DNA of 64,000 bases from Ascarosepion bandense (Eukaryota; Mollusca; Cephalopoda; Sepiida; Sepiidae): assembly GCA_037127315.1 (NCBI GenBank), contig JBBBDQ010001153.1, positions 4,397,501 to 4,461,500 on the forward strand, written 5' to 3'. A model generated the notes under the pieces. That model was not told the origin of the DNA and did not search any database. It was given only the letters and a program-made list of their open reading frames with translations. A program made the translations under genes and the position numbers. Shown here piece by piece: positions 10,982 to 23,584 of the stretch. Each line of letters begins with the position of its first letter. The stretch's first letter is position 1.

Positions 10982-11254
10982 TATCACGCTCAGAGGTTTA
11001 GTTTTTTTTTCTTACGTCTCAATGTAAGATACTCAATCGTAGATTCTTCAATATATATGTTGCCGCCAATTTAGACAGCATATTAATATAAATATTTTGC
11101 CGTAATTTTTAAGGTACGTGTTCTACTCGTACATATAGGAGGCAATAATACGGAGAGCTAGAGAAAAAAAAAAGAATTACAAGAAACAAAATTGTAAATT
11201 GAAAATCTACCCGATGTATGAAATAAAAAGTTCTGTTTAAAAGTCTAATTACCT

Positions 11255-11345
11255 GAAAAACGCCAGAGCATACAACGGCCGAAACGTCGCGAAAGTGGTA
11301 ATAAAGATGAGGACAAAATTCCGAATAATGTAAATAATGTTAAGG
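11255..11345 (+). repeat. Dispersed repeat family X, copy 2
   Basis: Reads CCAGAGCATACAACGGCCGA, then AACGTCG, then AAGATGAGGACAAAATTCCG and AATAATGTAAATAATGTTAA. It shares this order with the minus-strand copies at 9,885 and 32,645. Confidence 0.55.
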
Positions 11346-11534
11346 AATCAAGGAGTGTATAATCTTTAGTACTTTTTTGTTTGTGTTCCTAGTTATTCAG
11401 TTTAATAAAGTACATATTAAAATTCTATCATGTCTTTCAATGTCAGAATTAGATGTTTGCTCGTCAATCGAAATATAATGTAACAAAATTAGATCATACA
11501 GTAATGACTGAACCGAATACTTCTGACCCACTTA

Positions 11535-11557
11535 CACACACAAATATATATATGCGC

Positions 11558-11589
<32 letters not shown>

Positions 11590-11602
11590 TTGTGTGTGTG
11601 TA
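11535..11602. repeat. (AC)n/(GT)n microsatellite
   Basis: Alternating AC then GT runs with TTTG interruptions. Open frames through it are low-complexity artefacts. Confidence 0.9.
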
Positions 11603-14455
11603 CATAAAATCTTTTGATAATCTTGAACGATAAGAAAAATCAATAATATACGTGAAGTGTGATTGGATTTCTGTTGCAACTGAAGAAGTCTGGATATTTT
11701 TACGTTGGACAACAGGATTTTTACATGAATACTGACTTGATAGGCATACTACGACTAAAAGCAAATAAAATACATTTGCTCAAATTGTAGTCGGATTATA
11801 AGATCATATTACTGGCTATCGAGAAGCAGGCTTGCATCTTGAGCAGCATGTATATATTGAATTCGACTTGTGATCGTTTTGTTTAAATTTGGATCGGATT
11901 AAAAATATGTGGAATTACAAGAATTATCAAACTTATATATGTTTCAATGTCTAATGTATTTACAGTTTTCACAATTCAATAGAAACATATTTAGGTATGA
12001 AGGATTTTATTATTGACTGTAAGATATATGTTGCCATTTAATAAGATTTTCTTTTTTCATTTGTGTTATTCTATTAGAATGTTAGAAAATTCGGTACATA
12101 TTATTTATTAAGGAAGCATTTTCTGGGATTAAATAAATGTAGAAGATTAAATCTGCTCCCTCAGAGTAAGATTCTTTTTTTTTGTTTCTTATTTCTTTAT
12201 TTCGCTCATTAATTTTCTTTTTTTTTTTCCTTTTTGTTCAATTTCTTTATTTTATCTTGTTTGTATTCTGAAGGACATTCTAATCTTACAAAATTTTCCG
12301 TTCCACAGAATCACGGAGTTCTACTTTTCCGTCCCACAGAATCACAGAGTTCTAACATTCCTTTGGACAGACATGTTGTAGTGGACGAAATAAAAACAAA
12401 TAAACACATGAAATTAGTAAGTGAATGTTCCACCAGGATGATTATCAATGATTCAGCATTCACCGAAATGTCGACCGACACATGATGTTACAAACGTGAA
12501 AAACATGAAAAATGGTCCAAAGTTAATAATCTACTTAATTTAAGAACGTCACTCAGAAACAAAGATGTTATCAGTTAATCAAATATGTGAATAACGAAAA
12601 TATTTAATATCAGAAAATTCTAAGGAGGCCGGAGAATTTACTTGGAAAATTTTATGAAATTTGAATTTTTGTTTTTTGTTTTAGTTTTACATTTTGTCTT
12701 TTAATTTTTGTGACAATAAATATTAAAATAAATGCGTGGAAAAAGGAAAAGTGTAATTTTTTATTTAATTTCATAAAAGCGTATGAAAACATTTTGCATT
12801 TTAAACGGTGAAAACAAAATCTGATACAAATTTTAAAATTACTACCGCTTTTGAAAGGAATTGCTGGATTTAATGCATGCACTAATCCATAAATCCTAAA
12901 AAGAATTTGAGTGGGGAAGAAATTTCACATGTAAATCATGCAAACTTTGAACGAACCAGTTTCTGTAAGCAACAAGATTTCGATTTAGTTTTATATTTTT
13001 ACTATTGTTTGTCATTTCGGATAACTCTTTGTTCCATGTGAAAGTTGTTAATGAATAACACTCTTACCATTGTATGTTTAATGACTTTCATAGAAGAATT
13101 TCTTCATGCATCTGTGTGGCAAAACCGGGTTCAATTACAACGAAGGGATCAATTAGGAAATTTCAAAGTCGTAATTGTGAACATTCCTAAAAGCCTCTCC
13201 AGACAAACTATAAACTTTTCAAGCCAATTATTGAACAGGATCGTCGTCAAAGTAGAATATGTTAAGAGGAAGGCATAATGCGTGTCGTTGCAATTATACA
13301 GCAACCTCTCAAGTCTATTCGAAAGAAACTCAAGAAACAAATTTTGATTCCTCTTGAACTTTCATCAAAGAATCGATAGCAAGAATCAATCAAGTCCAGC
13401 AGTTTAATCACTTTTAACATCAAATTCGATAAGAAATAAGAAATATATGCTACGAACATGCAAAAATTTGAACCCTGAGAGTATTATTATGTATCTGGTA
13501 AAACTTGTCATTATAAGTGCATTCTTAGTTATCGCATTCTGAAGAAGAAACTATTGCAGAGATTTATTCTTAGCAACTAGAAAGAAACAATAGAGAAACG
13601 CAAAGTATTAATGAACAGAAATAGTATCAGCCACCCTCATCGTAATGCAATAACTCAACGATCAAATAAAAACCAGGAGAAATGGACTTGATTAGGTCTA
13701 AAGAGTTTATTTCATACTTCATTCTTACAAGGTTCAATATCTTCAGATAAGGATTGGTGTCGATCTCTAGAACATTTTTGTAATAATCGAAGCATCCATA
13801 AATTAAGAATATGTTAATTCAAACTACTTAATTTTCTTTTACTAAAAGAAAAATAAGTTAGCGTCAATTAGATGAAAAATTGCTCGGTTACTGTAATTGC
13901 TAATGATGACAATTATTTAATCAATAACATCTCATTTGCATGCCGTTATCTTTTTGAAAATGATATCTTCCTTTCCAAACGTAATTCTTTTCTTTTAACA
14001 ATCGAAACATAGCAATTAATGAAAACAAAAAATGTACAACTTAATATTTTATTGATTTATAAAATGTTAAGAAGTTTTATGTTACACAAAAAGTTTTCTC
14101 TGAAGTTTACTTATCACTAAAAAAATAGTTATATTGCCATTTGAAATCAGTTTGTTTTCAATCTGTGGAGAAGAAATATTCACAGAATAAGTATTTTCAT
14201 ATGAGATATTAAATTCAACAATTTTCCAATGGCTTCGAAGGCCAAACTTAAGTTTCAACTTCACTGTGAATTCAACACAAAATTTTGATTTGAATCAGAT
14301 GGGCTGAATAAACACACGTGAACAGGAAATGAAATATTCTAAAAGGAAAGCGCATGTAATCACGAAACAGAGGACGGATATCACGTGATCATAGTGCAGA
14401 AATCTCATAAATAGCAATTATTATTATTAACTGTTATACTATAAGCTTTCTGTTC

Positions 14456-14503
<48 letters not shown>

Positions 14504-16040
14504 TGTATCAAGGCTGACGCACTAACGTCATTGTCAGTTGTCGTCTAAGCAATAGATCAATACTATGCTGCATAACTGGTCTCATGCGCTAAGTAAACCA
14601 GTTGAAGTGTAAAGACTAGAATCTTAGAACATCTACCTTTCTTCACATACATAAGCAACAAAAGATTAGTCACCAATGCACACTGGAAGTTAACATCACA
14701 AAATAATTCATAAGATAATCACTAAAGATATTTCTATAATAGAGTTGGTTATTTTTAAAGTGTTTTTGCTCACGACTTTCACACAAATAACTATTTAACA
14801 AACAAACAAACAAAATTATAAACTGTTGTTGTTGATGTCATTTCGTATTTTACAGCTGATAAAATCTACAGCAATATTCAAACGTTTGCCATCTGGCATT
14901 GTGATTATTCAGCTCTAATAATAAGATTGACTCTTTCATCGCTAAACAGCAAGAACAGTCAGTAAAATATGAAGTTTTATGTCTATGCAAATCTAATTAT
15001 GGCATTTGGAGAGCGGCATCTAGTTAGTAAGCATTGGCAGTCATTCTACAAAGGCTGAAAACATAAAAATAATTATTGTTTATTACTAAAATATTGCATC
15101 ACAAAGTAAAAGATTTCCAGCTCTGATGATTACACTGCTCAACATGATTTTTGGTGCCCAGAAACAATTTCTTTTAGCTAATTTGACGGTAGTAATTCTG
15201 AAAATGATCTTAGATTTTCATTGTTTCATTGAAATTTCTTATTTTTGGGAAAAAGATCAATTTAAGATCTTGGCTGATCGTAACATTTAGTTAATAAAGG
15301 TCATAGACACCGACCAATTTTTAGGTAGGCCGAGCAATTTATGTCAGCCATCTGAAATAAAGTATTGTGGATTCCGGATGAAGAAACGCCAAAATAATGA
15401 ACAAAAAAAAAAAAGATATAGAGATAGAAAAGTAGGTTATATTGAACGTAATATACAAAGTGGAACGCGGGTTAGTCAATTCAGGAATAATATTAGTAGA
15501 AATAAATGTATGCAAGTCTTGAAGTTAAATCGTTGGAAACAGTATGTTCGGGTAAACTTCGGTATCTGTCGGAACTCTTTGATAGCTGTAACGGATCTCT
15601 AACGATTACTCTCCACTGTGAACTGCCACTAAATTTAATTCTGATTTAGTATCGCTTGACAGTAAAAAAAGATTGTTCAAAAACTTTTTTCTTTATAGAA
15701 GGGAAATTGCAAAACGTATAAATATTTACGGATATCAATACTTTTTTCAAGGCTTGTTTAATCAATATTTCTATGACAAATAGTTGCCTAACTCACCATT
15801 TGGTCAGTGGTCAATGTAGAGGTCAGAGAAATTTGTAATACAATTAGTTACATTCTGAAAAATGTTAAAATTCTTTTCTAACGAATCCTAATGGTAAAAG
15901 AAGTCAATAAGGCAAACTTTTAACCACGAAGCTACAATAAGCGCCTGTGCATATACTTTTTTCTTTCATTTGCTCTATCCTCTTCTTGAAGTGTCATATT
16001 TCAGAAAAAAGTGTTGAACTTATATATATATATAACGAAT
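11603..16040. other. Intergenic, no supported gene
   Basis: No domain, RNA or known element recognised. Minor repeats: a two-copy tandem of about 32 bases at 12,297-12,358 sharing CCACAGAATCAC(A/G)GAGTTCTA; an AAT-type trinucleotide run at about 14,458-14,502; and a short (CAAA)n at about 14,800. Small open frames (60-83 codons) are lysine- or asparagine-rich, as chance frames in AT-rich DNA tend to be. Confidence 0.45.
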
Positions 16041-16143
16041 ACGTAGAGAGCCAGACATCCTACCTAGGTTTCACTTGAATGGTTCGTCAGGGAAAGCTGG
16101 CTGTTTAAGTGAAACCTAGGTAAGTTATCTGGCTCTCTAGTTA
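16041..16143. repeat. Long hairpin (about 36-bp arms, 30-nt loop)
   Basis: Left arm 16,041-16,076 contains AGAGAGCCAGA and CCTAGGTTTCACTT; right arm 16,107-16,143 is its near-perfect reverse complement (AAGTGAAACCTAGG and TCTGGCTCTCT). It sits just after a short (TA)n run. It may be the foldback end of an unrecognised transposon. Confidence 0.8.
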
Positions 16144-16369
16144 TTCTTTATTTATTCCGCTCTACCTAAGTAGTAAGCGCTTTTTTGTTAGTTGATTGCT
16201 CGTGTCGGGGTTTTGTCTTTGCGCTACGTGCTGACTCGGTCTGAGCTCTTTTGACTGATGTTTATGTACTTAGCTCTTTTTTTTAAAACCATTTTCCCTT
16301 CTTCGTAGATACGTGGAAGGTTTTTCGAAACGAGTGTATATATATTTCTTTTAACCCCACAACATAACT

Positions 16370-16480
16370 TTTGCAAAAACATTAAATAAAAAAAACTGTT
16401 AGATAGATTTAATAACTGGTACTAAAGAGAATGAACTAAGTTGACGCTATCTTGCTATTATATCTCGCTCTATAAGGGTG
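16370..16480 (-). repeat. Dispersed repeat family Y, copy 2
   Basis: The reverse complement matches the 10,120-10,240 copy over the block around ATAGC(A)AGATAGCGTC and the GTACCAGTTATTAAAT block. Orientation is opposite to copy 1. Confidence 0.45.
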
Positions 16481-17577
16481 ACAGTATATATACACAATGG
16501 TCTTCAGTATAATAAAGAGGATAAAAGGTTTGATGTGACACAGGTAGTTAATTATTTAGATTTTTTACTGAATATTGCCGTCGGATCGAACGAATATTTC
16601 TTTATTTTCTTCTTTTTTGATAAATAAATCTGTAAACTTATTATTGTCAGCATGTAGGCAAAGAAAACACTAAAATATTATTGATGCTCTTACCATAATG
16701 GATTGCGAAGGAATTAATTAGAATTAATTTTTTCAAATAAATTTTGAATTTGGTAACAAAGAATAGCATCTGTTATTAATGTCACTAATTTAATAGAGGG
16801 CTAACAATAAATTAACTTGTGTTCTACGATATTTTAGTTCCACTATTTTGCTTTACATGTTATACATTGAAAAATTCTATAAATTAATAAGCAATCAATA
16901 AGTTTCCAAGAGCAATTAATTTATTAAATTATCCTAGGAATATATCATATCATTCCAAAGCTCTCATCCGATTTTCATTGTTATATAGCCGCAAGCTGAC
17001 ATTCGTGTTTGTTTTTGTTCCGTTATCTGAAGTCTTCTCGATGGAAACCTTACATTATTCAGTTGTAATTCAGACTCTGTTAAATGTTGACGTATTGTTC
17101 AAACTGAATACCTTAAAGATGAAGGATGTACTGTTGCCCGCTCGCCATATTATGCACTATGTATTCCAGAAAGCAGTAAGCGTTGGAACTGCGACAAAAA
17201 CATTCAGAAGGTATGACGCTTTGCTTGTTTTGCACTTTGCTTGGTTTCGAATGAAGAGTCTAAAAATTGATATCTTAACTTATTTTTCTCATTTGAAGAG
17301 TCGTAGCTTCATTTCCAAACTCGAGACATGATCCACATTCTCTGACAGAACAGATCAAGCTCGTCGATTCTGTTTTTGTGGTGATTTATTTGTTACAAAA
17401 ATAGCAATATTTTGGCATTCTGAATAAATACCATTTTCCATAGCTCACAAGAATGATTAAGATCAACCAGGTAGTTCTATCCCAATATTATTGGCCTTGT
17501 AACACATTATGCTTCATACAATAGTTTATTTGTATAGAAAATATCATTCTCCCAGCATTTTTAAAGATAAAATATGT
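16481..17577. other. Intergenic, no supported gene
   Basis: AT-rich. A 117-codon plus-strand frame at 16,978-17,331 is the longest here. It begins with a non-ATG codon, has no familiar domain and no visible splice context. I leave it uncalled. Confidence 0.4.
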
Positions 17578-19095
17578 TTTTATAATCGTTTCACCCCAAG
17601 CAAGGTAGTACTGTCACTGGTGAGCAAAGAGTTACATATGAGGAGAGCGAACAAAAAAGAAAACAAGATACAGGTTGTGTCTGAGAAAGGATAAAAGAAA
17701 GACAGAAACAATCAGATAAAAGATTGCAACTGACGCTTCACATAAATGTTTGGAGATTGTAGCTATCAGGGAAGTAAGTATACAGAAGGGAGTTTCATAG
17801 GCAGGAAGCGTGAGAAAAGAAACTGAGGGAGTAGAAATGGTGGTTATATTTGACAGTTTTGACTGTAAAAAGATGAGACCCATTTGCCAGTTTAGAAGCA
17901 CGAGTAAATTCGTGTAGACTGGGCACCAGAGAGATAAGCTCGTCAGAGCTGAAGCCATGAATATATGGCAACAATATTAAATGCACGGTTGAATAGTTGA
18001 TGTGCATATGCACAAGATGGATTCTGACGAGAAAAACTTCATGGCCCGTCACAGTGACCCAACCCTCTTAGGAGTAGATGTAGCTATTAATTCAACTTGA
18101 GGCCGGCTGAGAGAATGAGGCCAAGGAGGCGCAGTGTATTGCTTTTGTGGAGTGAGACTAGCGTGATCCATACAGATAGAAAATAGGAAAGTTTCTCTGT
18201 GGTGGTTAAAGGAGAGCAACTTCGTTTTGGAAGCATTCAAATTTACGAGCCATTTCTTACCCTAGTTTACTACAGATTGGAGGTCTTTTTCATGAGCTGC
18301 AGCAAGGTTTATTTTGTTAGCCATGGCATATTTTTTTATTGAGACGGGAGTAAATGATGGTGTCCTCTGCATAGAAACCTACTTTCGAACTAATTATATT
18401 ATGAAGATTATTGATGAATATCAGGAAAAACGTAGGACCTTAAGGGACATCCGGGTTCGTGTGATAGGACAGTGCTCAATACTATTTTCATTACGCAAAA
18501 TAATAGGAAGGATTGGATTAATATATATCAGCGGTAGACCTGACAAAGCGGAAGCCATACTGAATGTCAAAGAAGAGGTTGTTGGATGTGATATGATGAA
18601 CCACTTCAGCATTGATAAAAGCCACGAACACTTTACCAAAAATCGGTGAAAGGCTAATAAAAAGCGAAATAGAGAGTCAAAGTGCTCTCCAGAGTTTTAA
18701 AGACAGGAACTACAGAGGAGGACTTCCGACAAGAAGTAAAGCAAGAAGCAGTGAGGCAAATGTAATCTTTAGAGAGGACAGACGAGAGTTCAAGGGGACA
18801 TTTCTTTAATATGATGACTGGAATTCCGCTTACCTTATGAGAGTCAAGCTTAGAAATGATGTTAGAAACCAGAAAGGAGGTTATGTATACGTCACTCAGT
18901 AGAATTTCAATTCTAGGTGGGAAATCGGGTGTGGGTAATCCCGACGATTAAAATGTGGGGTTGGAGGAGAATTTGCAAGCAAAGCACTCAACCTTGTTTT
19001 GTGTGGTTGCGATGACGTCAAATTTCATGAATAAAGGAGGGATCGAGTGTTTGGTGTTGGTTAGTATACTTATAACCCAAAGGCGTGAAGAGGGG
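17578..19095 (-). mobile_element. Jockey-like LINE copy C, 3' part
   Basis: Antisense copy of the family seen intact-order at 56,640-59,523. Its 3' terminus at about 17,578-17,600 reads CTTGGGGTGAAACGATTATA, matching the GGGGTGAAATGAT ends near 37,260 and 59,505. Reading leftward from 19,095 it gives the RT linker, then LELSSVLSK and SVVPVFK (about 18,750-18,680), then NASKTKLLSFNHHRE (about 18,230) and SSDELISLVPSLHEFTRA (about 17,940). The YxDD region is unrecognisable. Frameshifts abound. It is separated from its 5' half (21,880-22,945) by an inserted RTE element. Confidence 0.78.
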
Positions 19096-19099
19096 TTAT

Positions 19100-21876
19100 T
19101 TCCAAAATAATGTTATCCAGCGACTATTAGCACCAATGGTATAAAAGAGACACATTTTTCTGAAATTTGGACCGTTACCCTGCGACTGTGCACAACAACC
19201 AAAAAATTACCCTAGGAACATGAAACTTCAAAACACTGAACAACTGTGTTCAACTTGAGAATGTCAAGCAGAAAATGAGCAGATTGAACAGCAAAATTCT
19301 GGGCATATGCGTAACTAAATGGCCAAACAAAGGATACTTCATCAGCGACTACCGCAGGATCATATATGCAGGTGGTAAAAAGTATAATAAGGGAGTCTGC
19401 TTAATACTTGGTGAAGAAATGAAGAAATGCGATATTGGGATACTGCCAGTTCTCTGAAAGAGTTTTCTTGGTCAAACTGAAAGGGGGAAACTTTAACATA
19501 GCAATTATAGATTTCTATGCGCCAACAACGCAAAGCATTGAGAAAGAAATATTTTTTCTGCTCCACTCTTGACAATTCAAAGTCTCAATGTAAAATCCTA
19601 GAAATTAGAATCATTATGGGAGATTTGTCAAAGTAGGCAAGGAGAGGGAAGGAAATACAACTGGTAACTTTGGATTAGAAATCCGCAATGGGTCCACTAG
19701 TTTAAGGCAAATGACCAGGTGATAACCAACACCTGGCTTTAAGAACACCTAAGTGTTTTATGGACAGGAGTCGAAACGAAAAACCAAATTGATTATATAA
19801 TCATAAACAAAGCATTCAGAAACACAGTGGTTCAGTGCAAAACTTATCCTATAGCATCACAAAGAACGCAACACAACACGCTTCTGAATGATATCAACCT
19901 TAAAGAATACACTGACAATGTGAGAAACAAATACGAAGACCAAATGGAAAATAGAAATTCGAAATGGGATGCACTTATAGAAGCGCTAGTGACATCAGCA
20001 AACAACATTTTCTCCGAGGAAATCAGACGCAGAAGAAAAAACGAGGATGATTGAAGAGATGCAAAAGAGACAGAAAACGATGCTAAGACATGGAATTGAA
20101 TAAAAGTAACTACAAAAGGAAATAAGAAGACAGGCTAAAGAGGAATGGTTCAACAACAAATGTGCCGAAGTAGAGAGATTGAGCAAGACTAATAAAAGAT
20201 AAATGTATAAAAATAAGGGAACTGACAGACAAAGAACATGCTCCTCAAAAGAATGATATAAAATACAAAGATGGAACGATCATATTGAAGAAAGAGGAAA
20301 TACTCTAGCGAGGAGAAAACTATGTAAAAAGTCTCTTCCACGACAAGAGAGAGCAACCGAGAGGCTGATGAGCATGAAATAATAAAATCCGAAGTGAAAG
20401 CTGCAATTGCCAAGCTAAATAGGAACAAAGCAGCTGAACCAGATAGCATTGTAATAGACATGCTGAGACAGCCTTAGAAGATTTCGGTATAGAGAAGATT
20501 ACGGAAATAATAAATGAAATCTAAAACAGTGGTGTAATACCAGATAACGTAAGCCGATCAATTTTCATATCTCTGCCTAAAAAGCCAGGCGCAATCGAAT
20601 GCGAGCATCATAGAACAATCAGTTTGATGAGCCACATAACGAAACTAGTAGAGCGCAAAGCAGAATCAGACCGGAAATCGGACAAGAGCAGTACGGTTTT
20701 GTCAAGGACACTGGAACATGGAATGCGATATTTATACTTAGGATGTTATCAGAAAGTGCGATACAAATGAAAAAGAAAGTTTACCTGTTTTGTAGACTAT
20801 GCCAAAGCGTTTGAAAAATTTCACCACAAGGAATTAATAGAAATGCTCAACAATCTCGGCATATTTGGCAAGAAAAGAGTAGTTAAGAACCTCTACTGGC
20901 ATCAAACCGTCTGCATAAGGACAGGAAACGAATTCAGTAGATATACAAAGATAGAAAGGGGCGTAAGACAAGAATGTGTCTTTTCACCGGTCTGTACAAC
21001 TAGTACAGCAAAGATTATTTTGAGGACCCTAGAAGTTACGCCAGGACTCGTCAATGGCATTTGCAATCTGAATAACATATAATACGCAGATGATACAGTG
21101 CTAATAGCAGACATAGAAAGAAAACTACAAAACCTTCTAAAAAGGTAGATGAAAAAAGTCGAAAGAAAAAACTACAAATAAAAGAAAAGAATACCAGATG
21201 TATGTTCATCAGCAAACAAAGAAACCTAAAATGCCAAGTACAAAAATTTAAGTACTTGGGAAGTGTTCTAACGGAAGAGGGAAAGTGCGACAATGAGATC
21301 CGAAGGCCAATTGGAATAACCAAGGACGCATTTCAGAAGCTGAGGATAGTATTTAGACACAGGAAAATTTCGCTAAAAGCAAAGAAGAGAGTACTGGATT
21401 GCTATGTGATGTCTGTTCTTCAATATGTCAGTGAATGCTGAACGATATCATCAAAGATGAAGGAAAAACTTCAGGCAACTGAAATATGGTTTTATGCTGC
21501 GGGTATCATGGATCGAGCATGTGAGCAATGATGAGGTTTAGGAAAGGATGGAAACGAAAAGGAAATTAATACAGAGCATCAGAAAAAAAAACAGCTGAAG
21601 TTCTTGGGACATGTGATGAGGAAGGAGGGCTTGGAGAATCTGATATTCACAGGTCAGATAGGGAGAAAGAGAGACAGGGGAAAGCAGTGGAAAACATTTG
21701 AATGACCTAAGCAGGTAGATGACAGTGCGGTTTGGGTGGGGTAACATTAGAAAGCGTGCTAAGAGCTACCAGGTTTAAGGAGACGTGGAAAGTCTTGATC
21801 GGCTACGTCCTAAAGGGACATGGCACATAGAAGAAGAAGAAGAAGAAGAAGAAGAAGAAGAAGAAGAAGAAGAAGA
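19100..21876 (+). mobile_element. RTE-type LINE inserted in Jockey-like copy C
   Basis: Sense-strand endonuclease-reverse transcriptase in collinear order. The AP-endonuclease start is near 19,270 (ENVKQKMSRLNSKILGI, then a KWPNKGYFISDY segment). The RT has VDYAKAFEKFHHKELIEML near 20,800, GVRQECVFSP near 20,960 and the catalytic YADD at 21,083-21,094. The C-terminal region is KYLGSVLTEEGKCDNEIRR near 21,250, then QLKFLGHVMRKEGLENL near 21,600. It ends in an (AAG)n tail, a typical RTE 3' end. Several stops and frameshifts make it inactive, although YADD is intact. Left edge is approximate (19,095-19,200). Confidence 0.8.
21832..21876 (+). repeat. (AAG)n tail of the RTE LINE
   Basis: A run of about 14 AAG units at the 3' end of the RTE element, right at the junction with the interrupted Jockey-like copy. 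RTE-clade elements commonly end in simple repeats rather than poly(A). Confidence 0.9.
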
Positions 21877-21879
21877 TGC

Positions 21880-22945
21880 TATATGCGGGATGCTATATGC
21901 TGATTTATTCTATCATCAAACAACAGCTTGCCATCATTTAGGATCCGCTTGCATTCATTAGGAGCAGAGACAAAAAGGCGCCTATTGTAGATAGACACGT
22001 CGCTCTGGTAAAATCGAAAAAAGTAATTCACTGCCACCCGAGTAAGCAGGAGAGAACCAGAAGGATGACTGAGGTTTAAGTTGGAATTTCCTGCCTAAGT
22101 TGAAAGCATCAATGCCAGTTTTCACCCAGGAGGAGACATCAGAGGCCCAGTCCTCAACAGAGAGACTAAACATTTTATTCTAAAGGACATCATAAAAGAA
22201 ACTGTAGAACGACACTCCGCTCTTAGCAGTAAGATATTCTGTTGATAGATGGTTCCTGAAGGGAGGGGGAAGGGAAAAGAGATATTAACGGAAACCACCG
22301 CATGATCAGAGTTGTCAAGAGGGCAGAGCTGCATGGTAAGGCAAGAGTCAGGGATGGCAGGCAAGCTGAGATGTAGAAAGGAAGCCTATCCTTCAAGGGT
22401 ACTGAGAAAACGCGTCGGGAAATCCACCATTTGCGTGAGAGACTGAACAATTGAAAATTTCAGAGTATGAACACTAGCAAGATCAGTGACAGAGTTTTGT
22501 TATCCACTTGGCATGGTGGGCACTAAAGTCACCGAACACAAATACATTATTGAGCGGGTGGGGAGAAAAATACACTTGTCTATATTATCTAAAATACTAG
22601 TAAGGAACAGTCAGGAGAGAAGAAAAAGATAGCTGAGCTTAATAGAAAGAGACGGAGACACATGTAAGAATGGTAAGAAGATTCAAGAGAAATCAACCTA
22701 GCCAGAGTGAGATGTTCGCTGACATAAAAACACACGTCATGCATATGGACACTAGAGTCCTTTTTAAAAAGGGTAAGTTAACCTGAGAATCAAAAAATCA
22801 GAGGCGAATTTGTAGGGTTAAATTTGGTTTCGCAGAGAGCTAAGATGATTGGGTACTTTTCGTGAAAGAAAGATTCCACACTTCAAAAGTTGTTAGGTAT
22901 ACCATTGATGTTAGAAATAACATCTGAGGGGTTTAGGTGATTTTT
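21880..22945 (-). mobile_element. Jockey-like LINE copy C, 5' part (AP endonuclease)
   Basis: Continuation of the antisense LINE beyond the RTE insertion. On the minus strand, from 22,930 leftward: an endonuclease start (SVESFFHEKYPIILALCETK), YVSEHLTLARLISLESS near 22,720, the intact motif FGDFSAHH at 22,536-22,513, and the catalytic SDHAVVS near 22,310-22,293. An RT lead-in (WFSPA, then a NECKRILNDGK-like segment) follows near 22,030-21,930. The last aligned part lies at about 21,880. This is the best preserved endonuclease N-terminus of the family in the window; the other copies are truncated here. The 5' end above 22,945 is undefined. Confidence 0.75.
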
Positions 22946-23550
22946 GTTTAACTGGATTAGTTTTGTATCTTTGGTTGTGAATATTCATTTTGGAGTTATT
23001 TTCGCAACGAGGGGCCTCGAATACTGGTAGAAAAAGGTCATTGACTGTGACATAGGTAGAAAGGGAACTGAAAAAGACTGCAGCATTGTGTAGACTTGAC
23101 TTGTATTTGACTTAATTTTATGTGGCAATATGCTAAAATTGTGAGCTGCCCATTGTGAATCAACTCACTTCAACAGTAAAACTTTTTAAAACCATTTCAC
23201 AATGTCGATTTTTATTATGAGTGTAACTGTCATTTTTTGTAAGTGAAAGATTGAATATTCGTAATTTTTGTACTAAAAATAGTTAGTATTGTTGAATTTC
23301 GTGTCTTTGAAACAAAGACTACTGAGGATTATTTTATCTCTGAAGATGCATTAGTATCAGCCAACATTCCCATTGTCAAGTATCTAATTGACGACCAGAC
23401 AGTGCGTCGCCTTTTAAGATATTGCACCAACCCTAAATACTATCAGTGAAGCATTTATAAGTAGTTTTCTTTTTACTAAAGACATTGTTATCCTTAGTTT
23501 CATACGCTGTGACCGTATACAATTTTGCTCTCTTTCTTTTTCAACCTCTA

Positions 23551-23584
<34 letters not shown>

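Noticed and set aside
16978..17331. 117-codon plus-strand frame.
   Set aside because: Non-ATG start, no recognisable domain, no splice signals judged convincing, in AT-rich DNA.
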